Positions 42,201 to 52,368 of a DNA stretch of 64,000 nucleotides are shown here, piece by piece (position 1 is the stretch's first letter; each line of letters begins with the position of its first letter). Origin of the DNA: Rhypophila decipiens (lineage: Eukaryota > Ascomycota > Sordariomycetes > Sordariales > Naviculisporaceae). The position numbers and the translations under genes are program-made. The stretch covers positions 61,955-125,954 of the forward strand of contig MU858154.1 in the NCBI GenBank assembly GCA_033297075.1. The letters are read 5' to 3'. The notes under the pieces were generated by a model, which was not told the origin of the DNA, searched no databases, and saw only the letters and a program-made list of their open reading frames with translations.

Positions 42201-44984
42201 CAGCAGCTCAACGCCCTGACCTCGGACTCACTTCGCAAGGACGGATTTGCGACACTGCTCAACATCTTCTCAAGAGGCCCACGCGACTCAATTCGAAGAT
42301 CAGCCGCGGCTATCGAGGAATACGATGCCTGGCTGGTTTGGCTCAAACAGAGCCAAGAGCGCGCCGAGGGTCTCATCGAGTCGATGATGCGTCGCCTTCG
42401 TGCCCTTCGCGACAAGATGTGGTATGTCACGGATGTGCGAAACTCGGCGGCATACGAGGACACTCGGAATGTAGCCGTCGCATTGAAGACCATGGGCATG
42501 CCGCGTAGGTGGGCCGAGTTCCAGAAGCTCAAGAGCAGGATGCAGCGGAGCGCCACGTCAAGTTACATGTTCAGGACCGAGTCCCAGATTCTGGATATCT
42601 TGGCTGCTACCGAGGATCAAGGAGGGCCCAACAAGCTGCGCGACGACCAAACAGAGAAGACTGCTCGATGGCTGCAGCAGTTTGGAATCGAGAATTTCTG
42701 TCGTGGCGAAGAGAGAATACACCGTTTCTCATGCGAGGTGGATGCCTGCGTCAGCAAGCTGGTTGCTGACAGTATTGTCGACGGCCCTGTGCTGTGGTCT
42801 AGTGAGCTGTTTGCCCGAGACCGTCGCACGCTAGAAAGCACCAGGAACACTCGGGACCGGGATACCCAATCGGTTTGGGGCGACGATTCGGTCAGCGTCA
42901 TCAGCGACCCAGAGAGGAGATTTGGATCCCTCGGCCGTGCTTCCTCAGTAACACGTGATCTCCGCAGTGCACTTTCAGGACAGAATGCCAGCCAAATATC
43001 CTTTGACTCTGGCAGCCGCTTTGGCTTCTCCCGAGCTAGCACAGTCATATCAGACGTTCTTGACGGGCCCGACTACTTCGGGCCCTCGTCTCCTGTCCAC
43101 CAGATTGACTCTCAAGCGACATTCTGGTCGCCGTTCCAGCATCGGCCTACTTCTCCGAGCACGGCGACTTCACGGGCACACTCGCCAACCACAAGTCTGA
43201 CCAATTTCTCTGGCTCGTTCAATCCGCCGCACCATCATCAACTTCCCTCCCAGGCGGCCCAGTCCACTGGCCGCCCTGGCACATCAGCGTCGTCAAACGA
43301 AACAGTCTTCCAACAGCGACAGTCTGAAGAAAAGGCCCGGTTCCTGGAAGAGCTAAGGCAAACTCTAACCAGCTTGCTCTTGTCTGATTTAGGGAATCTT
43401 GTCTTCTCTCGCGGGTCCGAGACTGACGCATGGTTTGAGGGGCTTGGCCAAGAATGCATCGATCGTCGAGAAGCGATCCAGCATCGGGCCCGCCAAGCGC
43501 TGGCAAAGGAGAAGCGAAAGTCGGCCAAGTCGGGCCTCAAACAGCGCGTCTTGGAAAGAAAGAGAAGCCTTGGTGAGCTGCGCGGGGCAGCAAACGCTGA
43601 TGCGCAGAGTGACAGGGCCTCTGATATTCAGAGCATCGGCTCAGAACACCAAGGCACCGTCAAAGGTGGTAGTGTCCAGGGACATGAGAGCTCGGCAACC
43701 AGCGACACCATCTCTGCGCAGAGACAAAACCAAGAGGCTAGAAAGGAGCCCATGCCCGATTTCCCTTTCATCAAGGCCTACCAACGTCTGCTCAAGATGT
43801 TTTGCGTTCATCCCAATCCCTACGCCAAATTGAACGCCTTGTTTGAACTCGAGCATCTGATCATCGCCTCGTTGAACTCTGGGTCCCGGCGTTCACGGCT
43901 GGCGTGGGCGCGATCCGAGCTCGGCTCCGCTTCGTCCGCCACAGAAGAGCAGGGCGCCTCGTCAGGCACCGGTCGGGCACCACTGGAGGAAACCATTGAC
44001 AATGTCAAGGAACGTCGATCACATACCATGCTTCAGGTTCCCTCTTTTGGTCAAAGCAGCCATGAGCAGAGAGGGCGCACATCAGGCGGCAGCAGAAACA
44101 TGGAAACCCGGTCCGTTGTCTCTGTTCATCCCGCAAACACAGACGCAATCGCCAATGTGCTGCAAGCCCTCTTCCGTGATCCTTCTCTGCGCCCAAAGAC
44201 CTTGTTCCGCGATCTGCAGTTCATCGCATCATTCGTACCTGCATCCATTCTCGACAAGACCGAACGAGGCAAGGCATTTTGGGACGCCGGCCTCGCGGCC
44301 CTTGGGCTAAAGCAGGAAGTCTGCCGGACGATGGTTGAGGTTGCCGACGAGATTGTGCGCAACTACACACAAACACCATCCCACCGCAATGCTCCCCCTC
44401 CACCACCACCACCACAAGTTAATAACGATAGCTCGTCGCCGTCACCGCCACCATCGCCTCTCCCATTGTCGACCTATTCCCTTGCTGATGCTGCAAAGAT
44501 GTGGACCATCACGGCCAAGGAGGGCGACCCAACTGCCCAGAGAGAACTCGCCATCTTTTACTTGTCGAATCCGGAGTTGGTCGAGCGAACCACTCTACCA
44601 CTGAGCAAACCACGTGAGGTGTTCAAACAAACAGTCATGGAGAAGTATAGAGGGGGATCATCCCGGGGGGGTGGTACCGGGTCGTCCAGCCGCTATCACA
44701 GGGACTCACATCCATCTATGGGCATGGGCGGCTCAGGATCGGGCATCGGGCTGGGAATTAGTGGATCCATGGGAGGCGGTGGAGCGGGAGGCGCAGGCAC
44801 TGAGGGAGCTGGGAAGAAAGACGGTGACGGCATGGGCATGGGCATGGGAATGGGCGTTGGTGGTGATGTGAGGAATGATCCGGCCTTGATGTGCGTGGCC
44901 TTTCACTGGATGGAGGCGGCCAAGCAGGGCGAGGACGAGCTGGCCAAGACGTTCTTGGCGCAGAATGAGATGGGCATGTCGTGA
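39276..44984 (+). CDS. Large regulatory protein with RasGAP-like segment and Sel1-like C-terminus
   Basis: A single open frame of 1,902 residues. The first 150 are disordered. At about 150–240 a basic helical region begins with KYLRPLLTDVSLYTQPSLG. Residues 405–640 are helical, with a segment reading RRWLVAKYLFTYWLMGVIIHPE, then YGRQKILKQVAQAAQKYV; this resembles the helices of RasGAP-type domains, although the arginine finger is not evident. An acidic Glu/Asp/Ser tract follows (near 828–850). Later come Ser-rich linkers, a helical segment ending EHLIIASLNSGSRRSRLAWARSE, a poly-Pro stretch (about 1706–1730), and ADAAKMWTITAKEGDPTAQRELA, a Sel1/TPR-like motif. A Gly/Met-rich tract precedes the final helix, which has a second Sel1-like pattern (WMEAAKQGEDELAKTFL). 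It is probably a cytoplasmic signalling scaffold. The RasGAP reading is an inference from pattern only. Confidence 0.75.
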   Translation: MISMQRSLSSPVAIHSSPRTLELPGTRAVIENSHVANSAQTIALSVTEPTASRSPTPSPSDSHVEIPHHGFRPKSPSRTATDLMTSPARRSEDPRRSSVQKIPSLIPVRNKPIIDQQPHILSPIIAPHDSSDSLETIDSPPTHPDDKKAKMKYLRPLLTDVSLYTQPSLGPEHDGTTLGELAHLVRLSKYQERKRANTRIRLQRSLISTALSARLMRCGEIAHRNLVECFRGDDKKTFAALYNAVIDVRKSCDLTRRYALLEPDMEMLQSPGLASNESLDTPTGSVAGGSAGSGNMTPFLSEISASARESFMDFLNQIRNNPDYLATRLASLTSQELAALTSFHQALEPIESVLPYHSSRPSARGPPSTYSGSGGGGGSVFGGSNRSGPTSSRPSPQERTAIERLLSFQRHDPLSALIYTCFANSAGPDSAEDKRRTVAWANACARLISAGTTGSEQAVFSVLNLWISMRDWAGKSNMEWYLMKILEDGAFLLDRAEDQYGTRFNIADWTSKDQIAAEEFYTRAVDELFDVIDDEDSTGIPEGLIELSNEILKRLDSKKVVDITRRWLVAKYLFTYWLMGVIIHPEAHGMMAEYHITEYGRQKILKQVAQAAQKYVLDLLYSKTPVSTPPKIKTHIENICNRFKDTKVRKKPRLLPARSITSLRETAEVHPYLVISPADLATLVNALFPERRPQSAHSGSLRSGAPSISGFSMVSQPMSARTAPSNFDTMSIMSTSADSVFSDATTSREPLLEDGSPRRYSPPIQETQKPNNYEADGCRLRLAMQELNQTLGHDVVYGSCHPCAERWAVLFISADGTQLSTHMTYDPDDEQEEEENSSTSDTEDESSEEDRPELDKDYHQLRDSILKLVQEYEIPQTLEEDGAAKQTFSNRASTLKKYRSKNRIITTMGSRNPYRNRTQSFASSLASSPPKSGKGKELDDGGEITSPLVAMLTAASSQSRAQSDFVSAHMYWRTLQQLNALTSDSLRKDGFATLLNIFSRGPRDSIRRSAAAIEEYDAWLVWLKQSQERAEGLIESMMRRLRALRDKMWYVTDVRNSAAYEDTRNVAVALKTMGMPRRWAEFQKLKSRMQRSATSSYMFRTESQILDILAATEDQGGPNKLRDDQTEKTARWLQQFGIENFCRGEERIHRFSCEVDACVSKLVADSIVDGPVLWSSELFARDRRTLESTRNTRDRDTQSVWGDDSVSVISDPERRFGSLGRASSVTRDLRSALSGQNASQISFDSGSRFGFSRASTVISDVLDGPDYFGPSSPVHQIDSQATFWSPFQHRPTSPSTATSRAHSPTTSLTNFSGSFNPPHHHQLPSQAAQSTGRPGTSASSNETVFQQRQSEEKARFLEELRQTLTSLLLSDLGNLVFSRGSETDAWFEGLGQECIDRREAIQHRARQALAKEKRKSAKSGLKQRVLERKRSLGELRGAANADAQSDRASDIQSIGSEHQGTVKGGSVQGHESSATSDTISAQRQNQEARKEPMPDFPFIKAYQRLLKMFCVHPNPYAKLNALFELEHLIIASLNSGSRRSRLAWARSELGSASSATEEQGASSGTGRAPLEETIDNVKERRSHTMLQVPSFGQSSHEQRGRTSGGSRNMETRSVVSVHPANTDAIANVLQALFRDPSLRPKTLFRDLQFIASFVPASILDKTERGKAFWDAGLAALGLKQEVCRTMVEVADEIVRNYTQTPSHRNAPPPPPPPQVNNDSSSPSPPPSPLPLSTYSLADAAKMWTITAKEGDPTAQRELAIFYLSNPELVERTTLPLSKPREVFKQTVMEKYRGGSSRGGGTGSSSRYHRDSHPSMGMGGSGSGIGLGISGSMGGGGAGGAGTEGAGKKDGDGMGMGMGMGVGGDVRNDPALMCVAFHWMEAAKQGEDELAKTFLAQNEMGMS

Positions 44985-46792
44985 TCTTTGGTGGCTTGGA
45001 GTTTGTTATGAGTGAAATGTTTAATACGTATGTTGATGTGTGGCGATGAGAGAGGATTGTTTACTTGGTAATTTTGAGCATCATCTGTTGATGGCTAGCT
45101 GTTGAGCTGAGTCAAGATGATGTCATGTCGATATGAATGGTACGCTGCTGGACGGACGGATAGTATTTACCTTCTCATTGTTCATCTTTTACATGTTTCT
45201 TTTCTTTTCTGTTGATCGTCTGGTACTGTACGGTTTATACAGTGGTTTGGTTTGCGATTTAGATACACAGATATCCTCTTCCGTTTTCGTTGTTGTTTGG
45301 CATTTCATGTTAGCTTTGCATGTAGCTACTACCGTCATGTCACTTGCATGGCGTTCTGTTTGAACGGCTCGGAACTGGAGTCATTATGGCTGGGGATACC
45401 ATGGAATATATTCATCTACCAATTCTCTTACTTGACCTCTTTCCCCCTTGTTACCTCGATCAATAAAGATGCCCGTTTAGATGGGTCCATTTACGTTTGA
45501 ATACAAGGTATCTCAATCCTTCACACCCTTAGTGACTGTGTCTTCAACATATGTATATGTCTTCTGGGTAGAGTTGGAGACCTGGTAGAGACGGTCTGTC
45601 ACGGACGAGGTGTCGTATATATATCGCTCGAGCATGGATTCCTTGTTCTTGGTGCTGGGTCTGATGATACGACATGAAGCGTGTTAGCGAGAGCTTTGGT
45701 TGTTTGTATGAGAATGTGTTGCTGGCGTATGGAAGTTCAATGTTGTTATCAGGGGTTGGAGACGTGGGTACTGGTGCTTACCTCGGCTTGGGTGACCAGA
45801 CCGGCTTTGACACTGCATTTCCGTAGTTCACATTGCCGGCGGCAGTTACTGGTTGATAGCTGGATGAGCTTGTGGTTGCCTTGGAGGCACCGGACGCGGG
45901 TTGATTCATGGTTGACTAGGGGCTTTGGGGGCTCAAAATAGCGATGAACAAAGATGACGGTGAGCAGTGAATATGCTTAGAGACTGAAGAGAGCTTGAAA
46001 ACGGGATATATGAAAGGATGATGACAGTAAACCGATGGCTGTTTTTTCTTTTGTTTTTTTGACTGAAAATATAAAGAACTGAACAAGATTGGGACCAGTG
46101 CTCTCGAAAGCTCTGACATCGTCACTTTATAGACCACGGAAAGACCTCCATCTTGAACAACCCATGCGCAACATGGCCATGTTCTCACAGCTTTAGAGAG
46201 GTTACTAGTTCATTGGGAGTTTGAAGTCCATGTCTGAGAGAATGAACCAATGGGCCGTGGGCCAGGCTAAATCCCTGGAGCTGTCGCCCATTGCAGTGTT
46301 GATATCAAAGAGAATGAACCAATAGAATGATGTACACCTTGTGCCACCATTCCGTCTTCAACTGACCAGTCAGAATCCAGGATCTTTCCGTCACCGGAAA
46401 AGAACCGACGACGACTTCCTAAAACTCGCCCATGGAGACATGTCTGAACCAATCAGATAGGCCGAAGCTTCCACCCTCACCGTGGATTTATCCTGGGAGC
46501 ATATACTCATGATTGGTTCATCCAACGAAGACTTTTGGATCTTCCTGGTATGAACCAATCAGGACCTCGAACGTCGTCATGGCTGTGCAGGTTGCTGCAC
46601 TGTTGACCGCAGAGTTGACAACACAACTGGGAAATATGCACTTTTTAGTCAACTGAGATTTCCTGCTTCTTTCCTTTATGAATCTTTCCCTTGGACCCAC
46701 GAACTTTCTGCCCTCTATTGAAGTACTGTCACATTCTCTTTCACTCTTCATCACAAGCAATTTCAGCTCAGCGAGAGACGGCCTGATTCGCG
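44985..46792. other. Intergenic region upstream of the kinase gene
   Basis: No gene seen. The right part (46243–46559) holds five TGAACCAAT words. The left part is the 3' flank of the large regulatory gene. Confidence 0.6.
46243..46559. promoter_or_regulatory. Cluster of five TGAACCAAT motifs (CCAAT boxes)
   Basis: Exact TGAACCAAT lies at 46243–46251, 46315–46323, 46445–46453 and 46551–46559 on the plus strand and at 46512–46520 on the minus strand, all within 550 bp upstream of the kinase start codon. Each copy contains CCAAT, the site of the HapB/C/E complex. A 9-base word should occur about 0.002 times in this span by chance. Confidence 0.7.
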
Positions 46793-49700
46793 ATGGACAA
46801 CTCCCCACCTTGGATTCCTGATATGAACATAACCGCGAGTGTGGAAGATGCCACTGTCGCCGAAGTACGTAGGCACGGCCTAGGATACTTTCTTCCTCTT
46901 CTTTTACCTCCTTATCTTGAATTTGGTGCAAGGTACTGATATATTCCCCACAGACAGTCACCGATTGCCAAACACCAGTCGAGTGCCCCGCTATGGACAG
47001 AAATACCCCTACTATCAAGACCACCGTCCACCGTCGGGGGGGCACGGGGACAATGGGAAACGAACTCCGTGCTGCCGCAAGATTATCCACATTCGGTGAC
47101 GGGAAGAAGTTTATACCACTCGACAAGTTTCGACAGATTGTATCCCCTGAATCGGTACAGCGAGAACTGGATTCTGGCCGAGATACTGAAGCGAATTCTT
47201 TCAAGACGGTCCAGGATATTTTTGCGAATCCCGGTTATACGAAAATATTCGCAATCCTGTCTCTAATTAACCAGGTTCAAGATATCGCCGTCTTTCTTCA
47301 GGCTGAACTAACTGATGACGACCTTCCATTTCATCGAACCTTTGGCCAAAGTAGTGGTCGCACCGCCTTGTTCCCCGATTTGCTTGTTCGAGGATGGCCA
47401 GAACCTATCTTACAAGCCTTTGAGAAATATCAGTGGATGCTTCTCGCACCAGTCTTTGACCTGTCTCCTCACAAGCTTTCCCATTATAAGATAGATGACG
47501 ATGCGTGTCTCCCCTTCATGCTGGATGCGAATGATCGCAATTCCGCCCCAAGGGAGGGAGGGTTTTCTGAAGTGTGGAAGGTTATTATAGACCGTTCCCA
47601 TGTCAAATCATACAATCGTGATGAGGTTGCCCAGGCTCAAGGCGTGAATGTAAGTCCAACTCTTGTCTAGCCGCAAATTTCATGCTTCTAATCAAAATTA
47701 CAGACTTATGCCATCAAGCGACTTCATCCAGAAGCCTCAGCTGATAGTTTCATCGCTGAACGCAAAGTCTTCGAATGGTTATCGGGATCTTCTACTCAAC
47801 ATCTGATACGGCTTCTGGCGACATATGAGCACAAAGGGCGCTATCACTTCATCTTACCTTGGGCCAACGGGACTCTGTTTGACATGTGGGAAAACACCTC
47901 GCCACCGCCAACTATCACTGCCTCATCTGCGCTGTGGTTTGCGGATCAAGTACAAGGTCTGGTCGAGGGTCTGCTAGCAATTCATAGGCCACGTACAGTG
48001 CATGACAAGATGGAGAAGGGAGAGTTTTATGGAAGGCATGGTGACATAACGCCAACTAATATCCTTTGGCTCAAGGACCGGCACGATGATGCTTTCGGTA
48101 CTCATGGTGGAAGATTAGTGATCAGCGATTTTGGCCTCACGGAATTTTATCAAAAAGACACCATGAGGGGGACGAAAGCTCAGACTGTCGCTTACACGGC
48201 AACCTACCGCCCACCCGAGTGCGACATTGGGGATCAACCGGCAACTGGAAGTTATGATATATGGGTCTTGGGTTGCGTACTTCTTGAGTTCGTGACATGG
48301 TACGTTGGAGGCTGGGATTCCTTACTCGAGTTCGAGAACTTGAGAGTACAGAATGACACGGACGTAGAAGGTCTGAAGGAAGATAAATTCTTTGTAACCG
48401 TCCAGGGCAAGAGTATCCGGACAGCACGGGTGAAACAAGACATAATCGAGGCAAGCTACCCCATTCTAGCCGGCTCCATCGGCAATCATTTGAATCATCC
48501 TCAAACTATAGCTAATCTGTGTGATTGACCAGTGGAGCGATCGAATCCGTGATCATACCCGCTGCACTCGGTACATGGACGATATGATTTCAATGATTAT
48601 GAGCGGCATGTTGCAGGTCGACCCTCGAGATCGTATCACAACCGAAGACCTCCTCAGAGATGTTCGTGAGATGAGGGAGAAATGCAACCACGACGCGTTG
48701 TATTTCTCCCAGGCCGGCCTCCCCCCGGATGACCCGACTTTGACGGACTCTGTTACAGCCTACACCTGTCCCTTCAGAAAGCGGAATCCTCTTAAATTCA
48801 GCGTGACAGATCATACAACATGTGCTCTCTCGTCATATCCGGACATCCCACAAGTCAAGTAAGTATGGCCTCCGCTGGGCCCAAATGTGCTTTTGTCTTT
48901 AAAGAGACGTTAACGTATTATTTGTTCATTATGAATTAGAAAGCATGTTTTAAGTGCCCACATGAGGCCTAATGATGCCGATCCACACACCGCCGATGAG
49001 TTCGAATTAGGCGTATCCGCTGAGGCTTGTGACAAGTTGCGAAATAGGAAGACTGGTCATCAAATTTTAGAATGGAATACGCTTTGGGCTGTTCTTTTCC
49101 CAAACGATACAGTCATTCCCACTGGAGGTAAGAGTTCAGTATTTTTGTCCCCGGACCAGGCCGTCGTCGCGTCCTCTGCTCATCATCACGGCCCTTAGAA
49201 TACGAGCCAGTCATCGAAGACCATGAGGTTCATCGCAAGTTCCTGAAAGGCTCCGGGCTATTTCGCGCTCTGTTTAGGACCATAGAATCGACTAGAGAGA
49301 ATACCGCGCGCTCAGACATTGGCAGTGGGCCAATAGCGGATGATTGGCACATAGCTCGGGCAGTAATATCACAGCAACTAGGCTTTAGGACATTGACGGG
49401 CTCCTCATCACAACCCACATGGCCCTTCAAACCGCCTACCGTTTCGACATTCACGAGAAGCAGAAGGCGACACACCACCAAGACAGGAGTCAAACGGAGT
49501 AGAACCGCAAGCTCTCCCACTCCCACTCAAGACTCTGAGCGACCAAGGAAATCGTTACGGAAACTCGCGCCGCTTCCGTCTCGTTCCCCCCCTGACGAAG
49601 TTTCAGTACCCAATCCACAAATATTTGGAGAACCAGTGCGGAATTCTGGTGCTCAGATCCCAACCCCGCCTTCAGATGATATGGTGCAGGATTTTAACGC

Positions 49701-50049
49701 ACATTTCCAGCCACTCGACGGAACTCACACGCAGCCACCAACTTTCGATCCAATGAGAGAGACAGAGAACGAGTCTTTTCAACTTCAACCGACCTTGGAC
49801 GTCACGACAGAGATACCAGTCGCGCTTGATGCCACCTTAGCGACAAATTCCCATGAGGGGCAGTCCTACCAGGAGTTCGATTGGAACCTAGAGACGTTGG
49901 AGCCGATGCACCAAGCGTCATTTTTCAGTCTTTCAGAGCAGGATATGGCCGCTTTTGATCTAACCCAGTTCGTGAACAATTTGTCCGCCGATGGCAATAT
50001 TGATTTCAGCGGACTTGGCAACGATACTGGAATTTTTCATGGGGGCTAG
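46793..50049 (+). CDS. Fungal protein kinase (diverged, with N- and C-terminal extensions)
   Basis: Six exons: 46793–46864, 46954–47649, 47704–48450, 48533–48858, 48940–49127 and 49199–50049, totalling 959 residues. Residues 25–235 are a helical N-terminal region. The kinase fold follows: a Gly-rich strand with GGFSEVWK near 217, the ATP-anchoring Lys261 in YAIKRLH, RHGDITPTN (catalytic loop, Asp370 and Asn375; HGD replaces HRD), SDFGL (Asp398) and a YRPPE motif for the activation-loop end. The C-terminal part from about 680 is unrelated, basic then disordered and rich in Ser, Pro, Asp and Gln. Intron 3 is best read as GC–AG (48451–48532). This design is typical of a large family of Pezizomycotina kinases of unknown role, some near incompatibility genes. 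All catalytic residues are present, so activity is plausible. Confidence 0.85.
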
Positions 50050-50391
50050 ATTATACCAAAAACCGCCTTTCCATTGTTCTGTCAGTGTGGTGGCACCGGA
50101 TCGCTTGTAGATTGGCGGGAGAATTTCGATTTCTGTTTAAACCCCATACACTCTTTTATTCGGGCGAGTCCATGTCATTTAGACATAACCTATTTGTGGA
50201 GACTGGAAGGCTGTATCCCTTTGTATAAATAAGTGGAGCTACAGGGTTGGGAAGACGAGGCTGAGGTACGACAAAGTGACCAGGGGGAGCAGATAGCTTC
50301 AAAAGCAAATAACCACAAGACTCGTGACAGCAAACAATACACAATACCACCCCTTTAAATATAGCATCGACGTTGTAACGTTATGATCAAA
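50050..50391. other. Convergent intergenic region
   Basis: No gene seen; it holds the 3' ends of the kinase and the aspartyl-protease-like genes. Confidence 0.6.
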
Positions 50392-51516
50392 TCAGACAGC
50401 AACCATGCCAAACCGTCCATTAACAGAATCAAACGCAGTCCTCCAAGCACGATAAACATGCCTCCCCGTATTAAAGAAATTCCCTCTGTCCGAGTTATAC
50501 GCAAACGCAAAATCCGGCGTCACCGTAGTCGCTGCCCCCGTCCCAGCGACAAACCTCTCCACAACAAGCGGGAGATCTCCCAAGTTGACCTTGACAATTG
50601 CCCCATCATTAAGGACCTTGGTCGTTGCATCCCTTGGAATCGTCACCCCCAGCGGGACCCTCATTGACGAGTTACCTATCCCCGTATCAAGCAAGACTTC
50701 CCCGCTGTGGCAGCTTATTCCGTCGTTGAAGGAGATGCAATTACTCCGTAGAGAGGCCCAATCCCGCGGAACAGTTGGGATTCGGCTCACTGGCGGATTG
50801 GGATTTCGAGCGGGGAGGTCTTGGAATGTCATGCCCAAGGTGTTAGCATCTGTTAGGCCGACGTTAATCCCGTTGCTGTCGATGGTGTACCCTTGGATAT
50901 GGGAGCCCATGCTCTGCCCTGCGATGGACTGAATATTGATAAAGGCGTTTTTGTCGGGCGTTCCCTGGGGTTGACCGTCAAGTTCGCGACCGAATCCAAT
51001 GCCCATTAGTCGTACTGAGGGATTTGTGTCTGTCCATTCGGGAGCAGTGGGACAGGTATCGTTGTCTAGGGCTACATTATAGGATGAACATTTTACTTTT
51101 TTGGTTACGGCCAAGATGGGTACCGTGGATCTGGTTCGGGTTGTGGACGAGCGTGGGTTGAAATACAGATCGCGCGTGACCCAGTGACCTGTGTAGAGCA
51201 GGTCCGAGGAGGAGAGGAATTGCCACCCTTTGTTGGTTTCCAGGGCCTCGGTGGCGGGGTTCCAGTCGGACAGATCTTTGGAGGCGAAGAGGAAGCCGCA
51301 TGTTCCGGTGTCGACTTCGGGGCGGAAGAGTTGCGCTGAGGAAGCGAAGGAATTGACGGTTACGTCGACTTTTAATTTGGCGGACCAGTCGACTGGGAGG
51401 GTCGTGTCTGAGAAGGGGATGTGGCCGGTTGTGCTGAAGGCGGTGTAAAGGCCTGCCCGGGTAAAAGGGAGGGAAATGAGGTGAAGGAGAAAGAGTGAGA
51501 TGGCGAGCTTGGTCAT
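50392..51516 (-). CDS. Secreted aspartyl-protease-like protein (divergent pepsin family)
   Basis: A single frame of 374 residues starting at the ATG at 51516. Residues 1–21 are a signal peptide (hydrophobic core, ending FTRA). Two Asp-Thr-Gly motifs are placed as in pepsin-like enzymes: FRPEVDTGTCGFLF near 65–78 and EVLLDTGIGNSSM near 290–302. Between them are a GIGFGRE strand, matching the family's GIxGLG core, and an SIAGQS segment. The C-terminus FDSVNGRFGMVAV matches the FD..n.rvGfa end of the family. The first motif is followed by Thr-Cys, not the usual Ser-x, and the flap Tyr is not clear, so activity is uncertain. Five Cys remain after the signal peptide. If active it would be an extracellular acid protease; it could also be a non-catalytic relative. 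Confidence 0.65.
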   Translation of the reverse strand: MTKLAISLFLLHLISLPFTRAGLYTAFSTTGHIPFSDTTLPVDWSAKLKVDVTVNSFASSAQLFRPEVDTGTCGFLFASKDLSDWNPATEALETNKGWQFLSSSDLLYTGHWVTRDLYFNPRSSTTRTRSTVPILAVTKKVKCSSYNVALDNDTCPTAPEWTDTNPSVRLMGIGFGRELDGQPQGTPDKNAFINIQSIAGQSMGSHIQGYTIDSNGINVGLTDANTLGMTFQDLPARNPNPPVSRIPTVPRDWASLRSNCISFNDGISCHSGEVLLDTGIGNSSMRVPLGVTIPRDATTKVLNDGAIVKVNLGDLPLVVERFVAGTGAATTVTPDFAFAYNSDRGNFFNTGRHVYRAWRTAFDSVNGRFGMVAV

Positions 51517-52368
51517 GATGTGCAGTGAGATGATGATTTTGGAATCTGCTAGTGGTTCTTGTTGGTGGTGAGTTTGTTCTGATAAACCTTTCTTGCTGGA
51601 TTGATGAGATGAGTTGTTCTTGACGGATGTTTTAAGTTTATATGCTCGATGAACTTCGGTCGTCTCGCACAACGGCGAAAAGATTGAACCGACATGTTCT
51701 TTCTTATCGGCGTCAGTCATCCTCGCATTCTTCGCATTATTCTCGCAGTCCTTGCCTTGCCCATTGCATCGATCGTGAAAGTGGCGAACTGTACTGGTTC
51801 ATCGTGGCGTCAATACCATAGATATGAACGGTTTCAGACCATTGCAACATGGAATCTGGTGACCGCTATTCCGCGTCATATTTTCCAAGTCATAGCCTCG
51901 AGCGGCTTGCTAAGTTGGTGGGAGTATTCATGTTGTGTTACCGGGCTCGTCGCGAGCATCCCGAAGGGCTGAAGGAGCGGTCAGATATTCGGCTCGTAGT
52001 GGTTGTCAAGTGGAAGACATGCCGGCATATCCCGAAGCCACAATACCTAATTGAGGTTCGGCATGACTCCTTCGCTATCATTGAAAGAAAAAACAAAAAG
52101 CCAAAAGGATGTGAGAAATAGAAGGGCAGAAAAATCCGCTGTGGTCAGCTTAGGGAGAAGATTGCGCGACAAACGGAGCCTTATTTGGACCGATGTTATT
52201 AGGAGACAGGCTACCTTAGCTAGTACCGAATAATGAAAGTAAGGTCTTTCTTTGATCTGGTTTGTTCAGAGAAAACGTAAAATGATAGCAGGACATTAAT
52301 CGCACGTTCAATTATCTCCTAATTGCATTCCCTGTCCCTCGAGCCGCCGCTTTAGCAGCTTCAAGTTG
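51517..52368. other. Intergenic region left of the broken synthase
   Basis: It holds the promoter of the aspartyl-protease-like gene and the 3' flank of the synthase. AT-rich at the right; no gene seen. Confidence 0.55.
51636..51642 (-). promoter_or_regulatory. TATA box of the aspartyl-protease-like gene
   Basis: The minus strand reads CATATAAACTT about 120 bp before the start codon at 51516. Confidence 0.45.
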
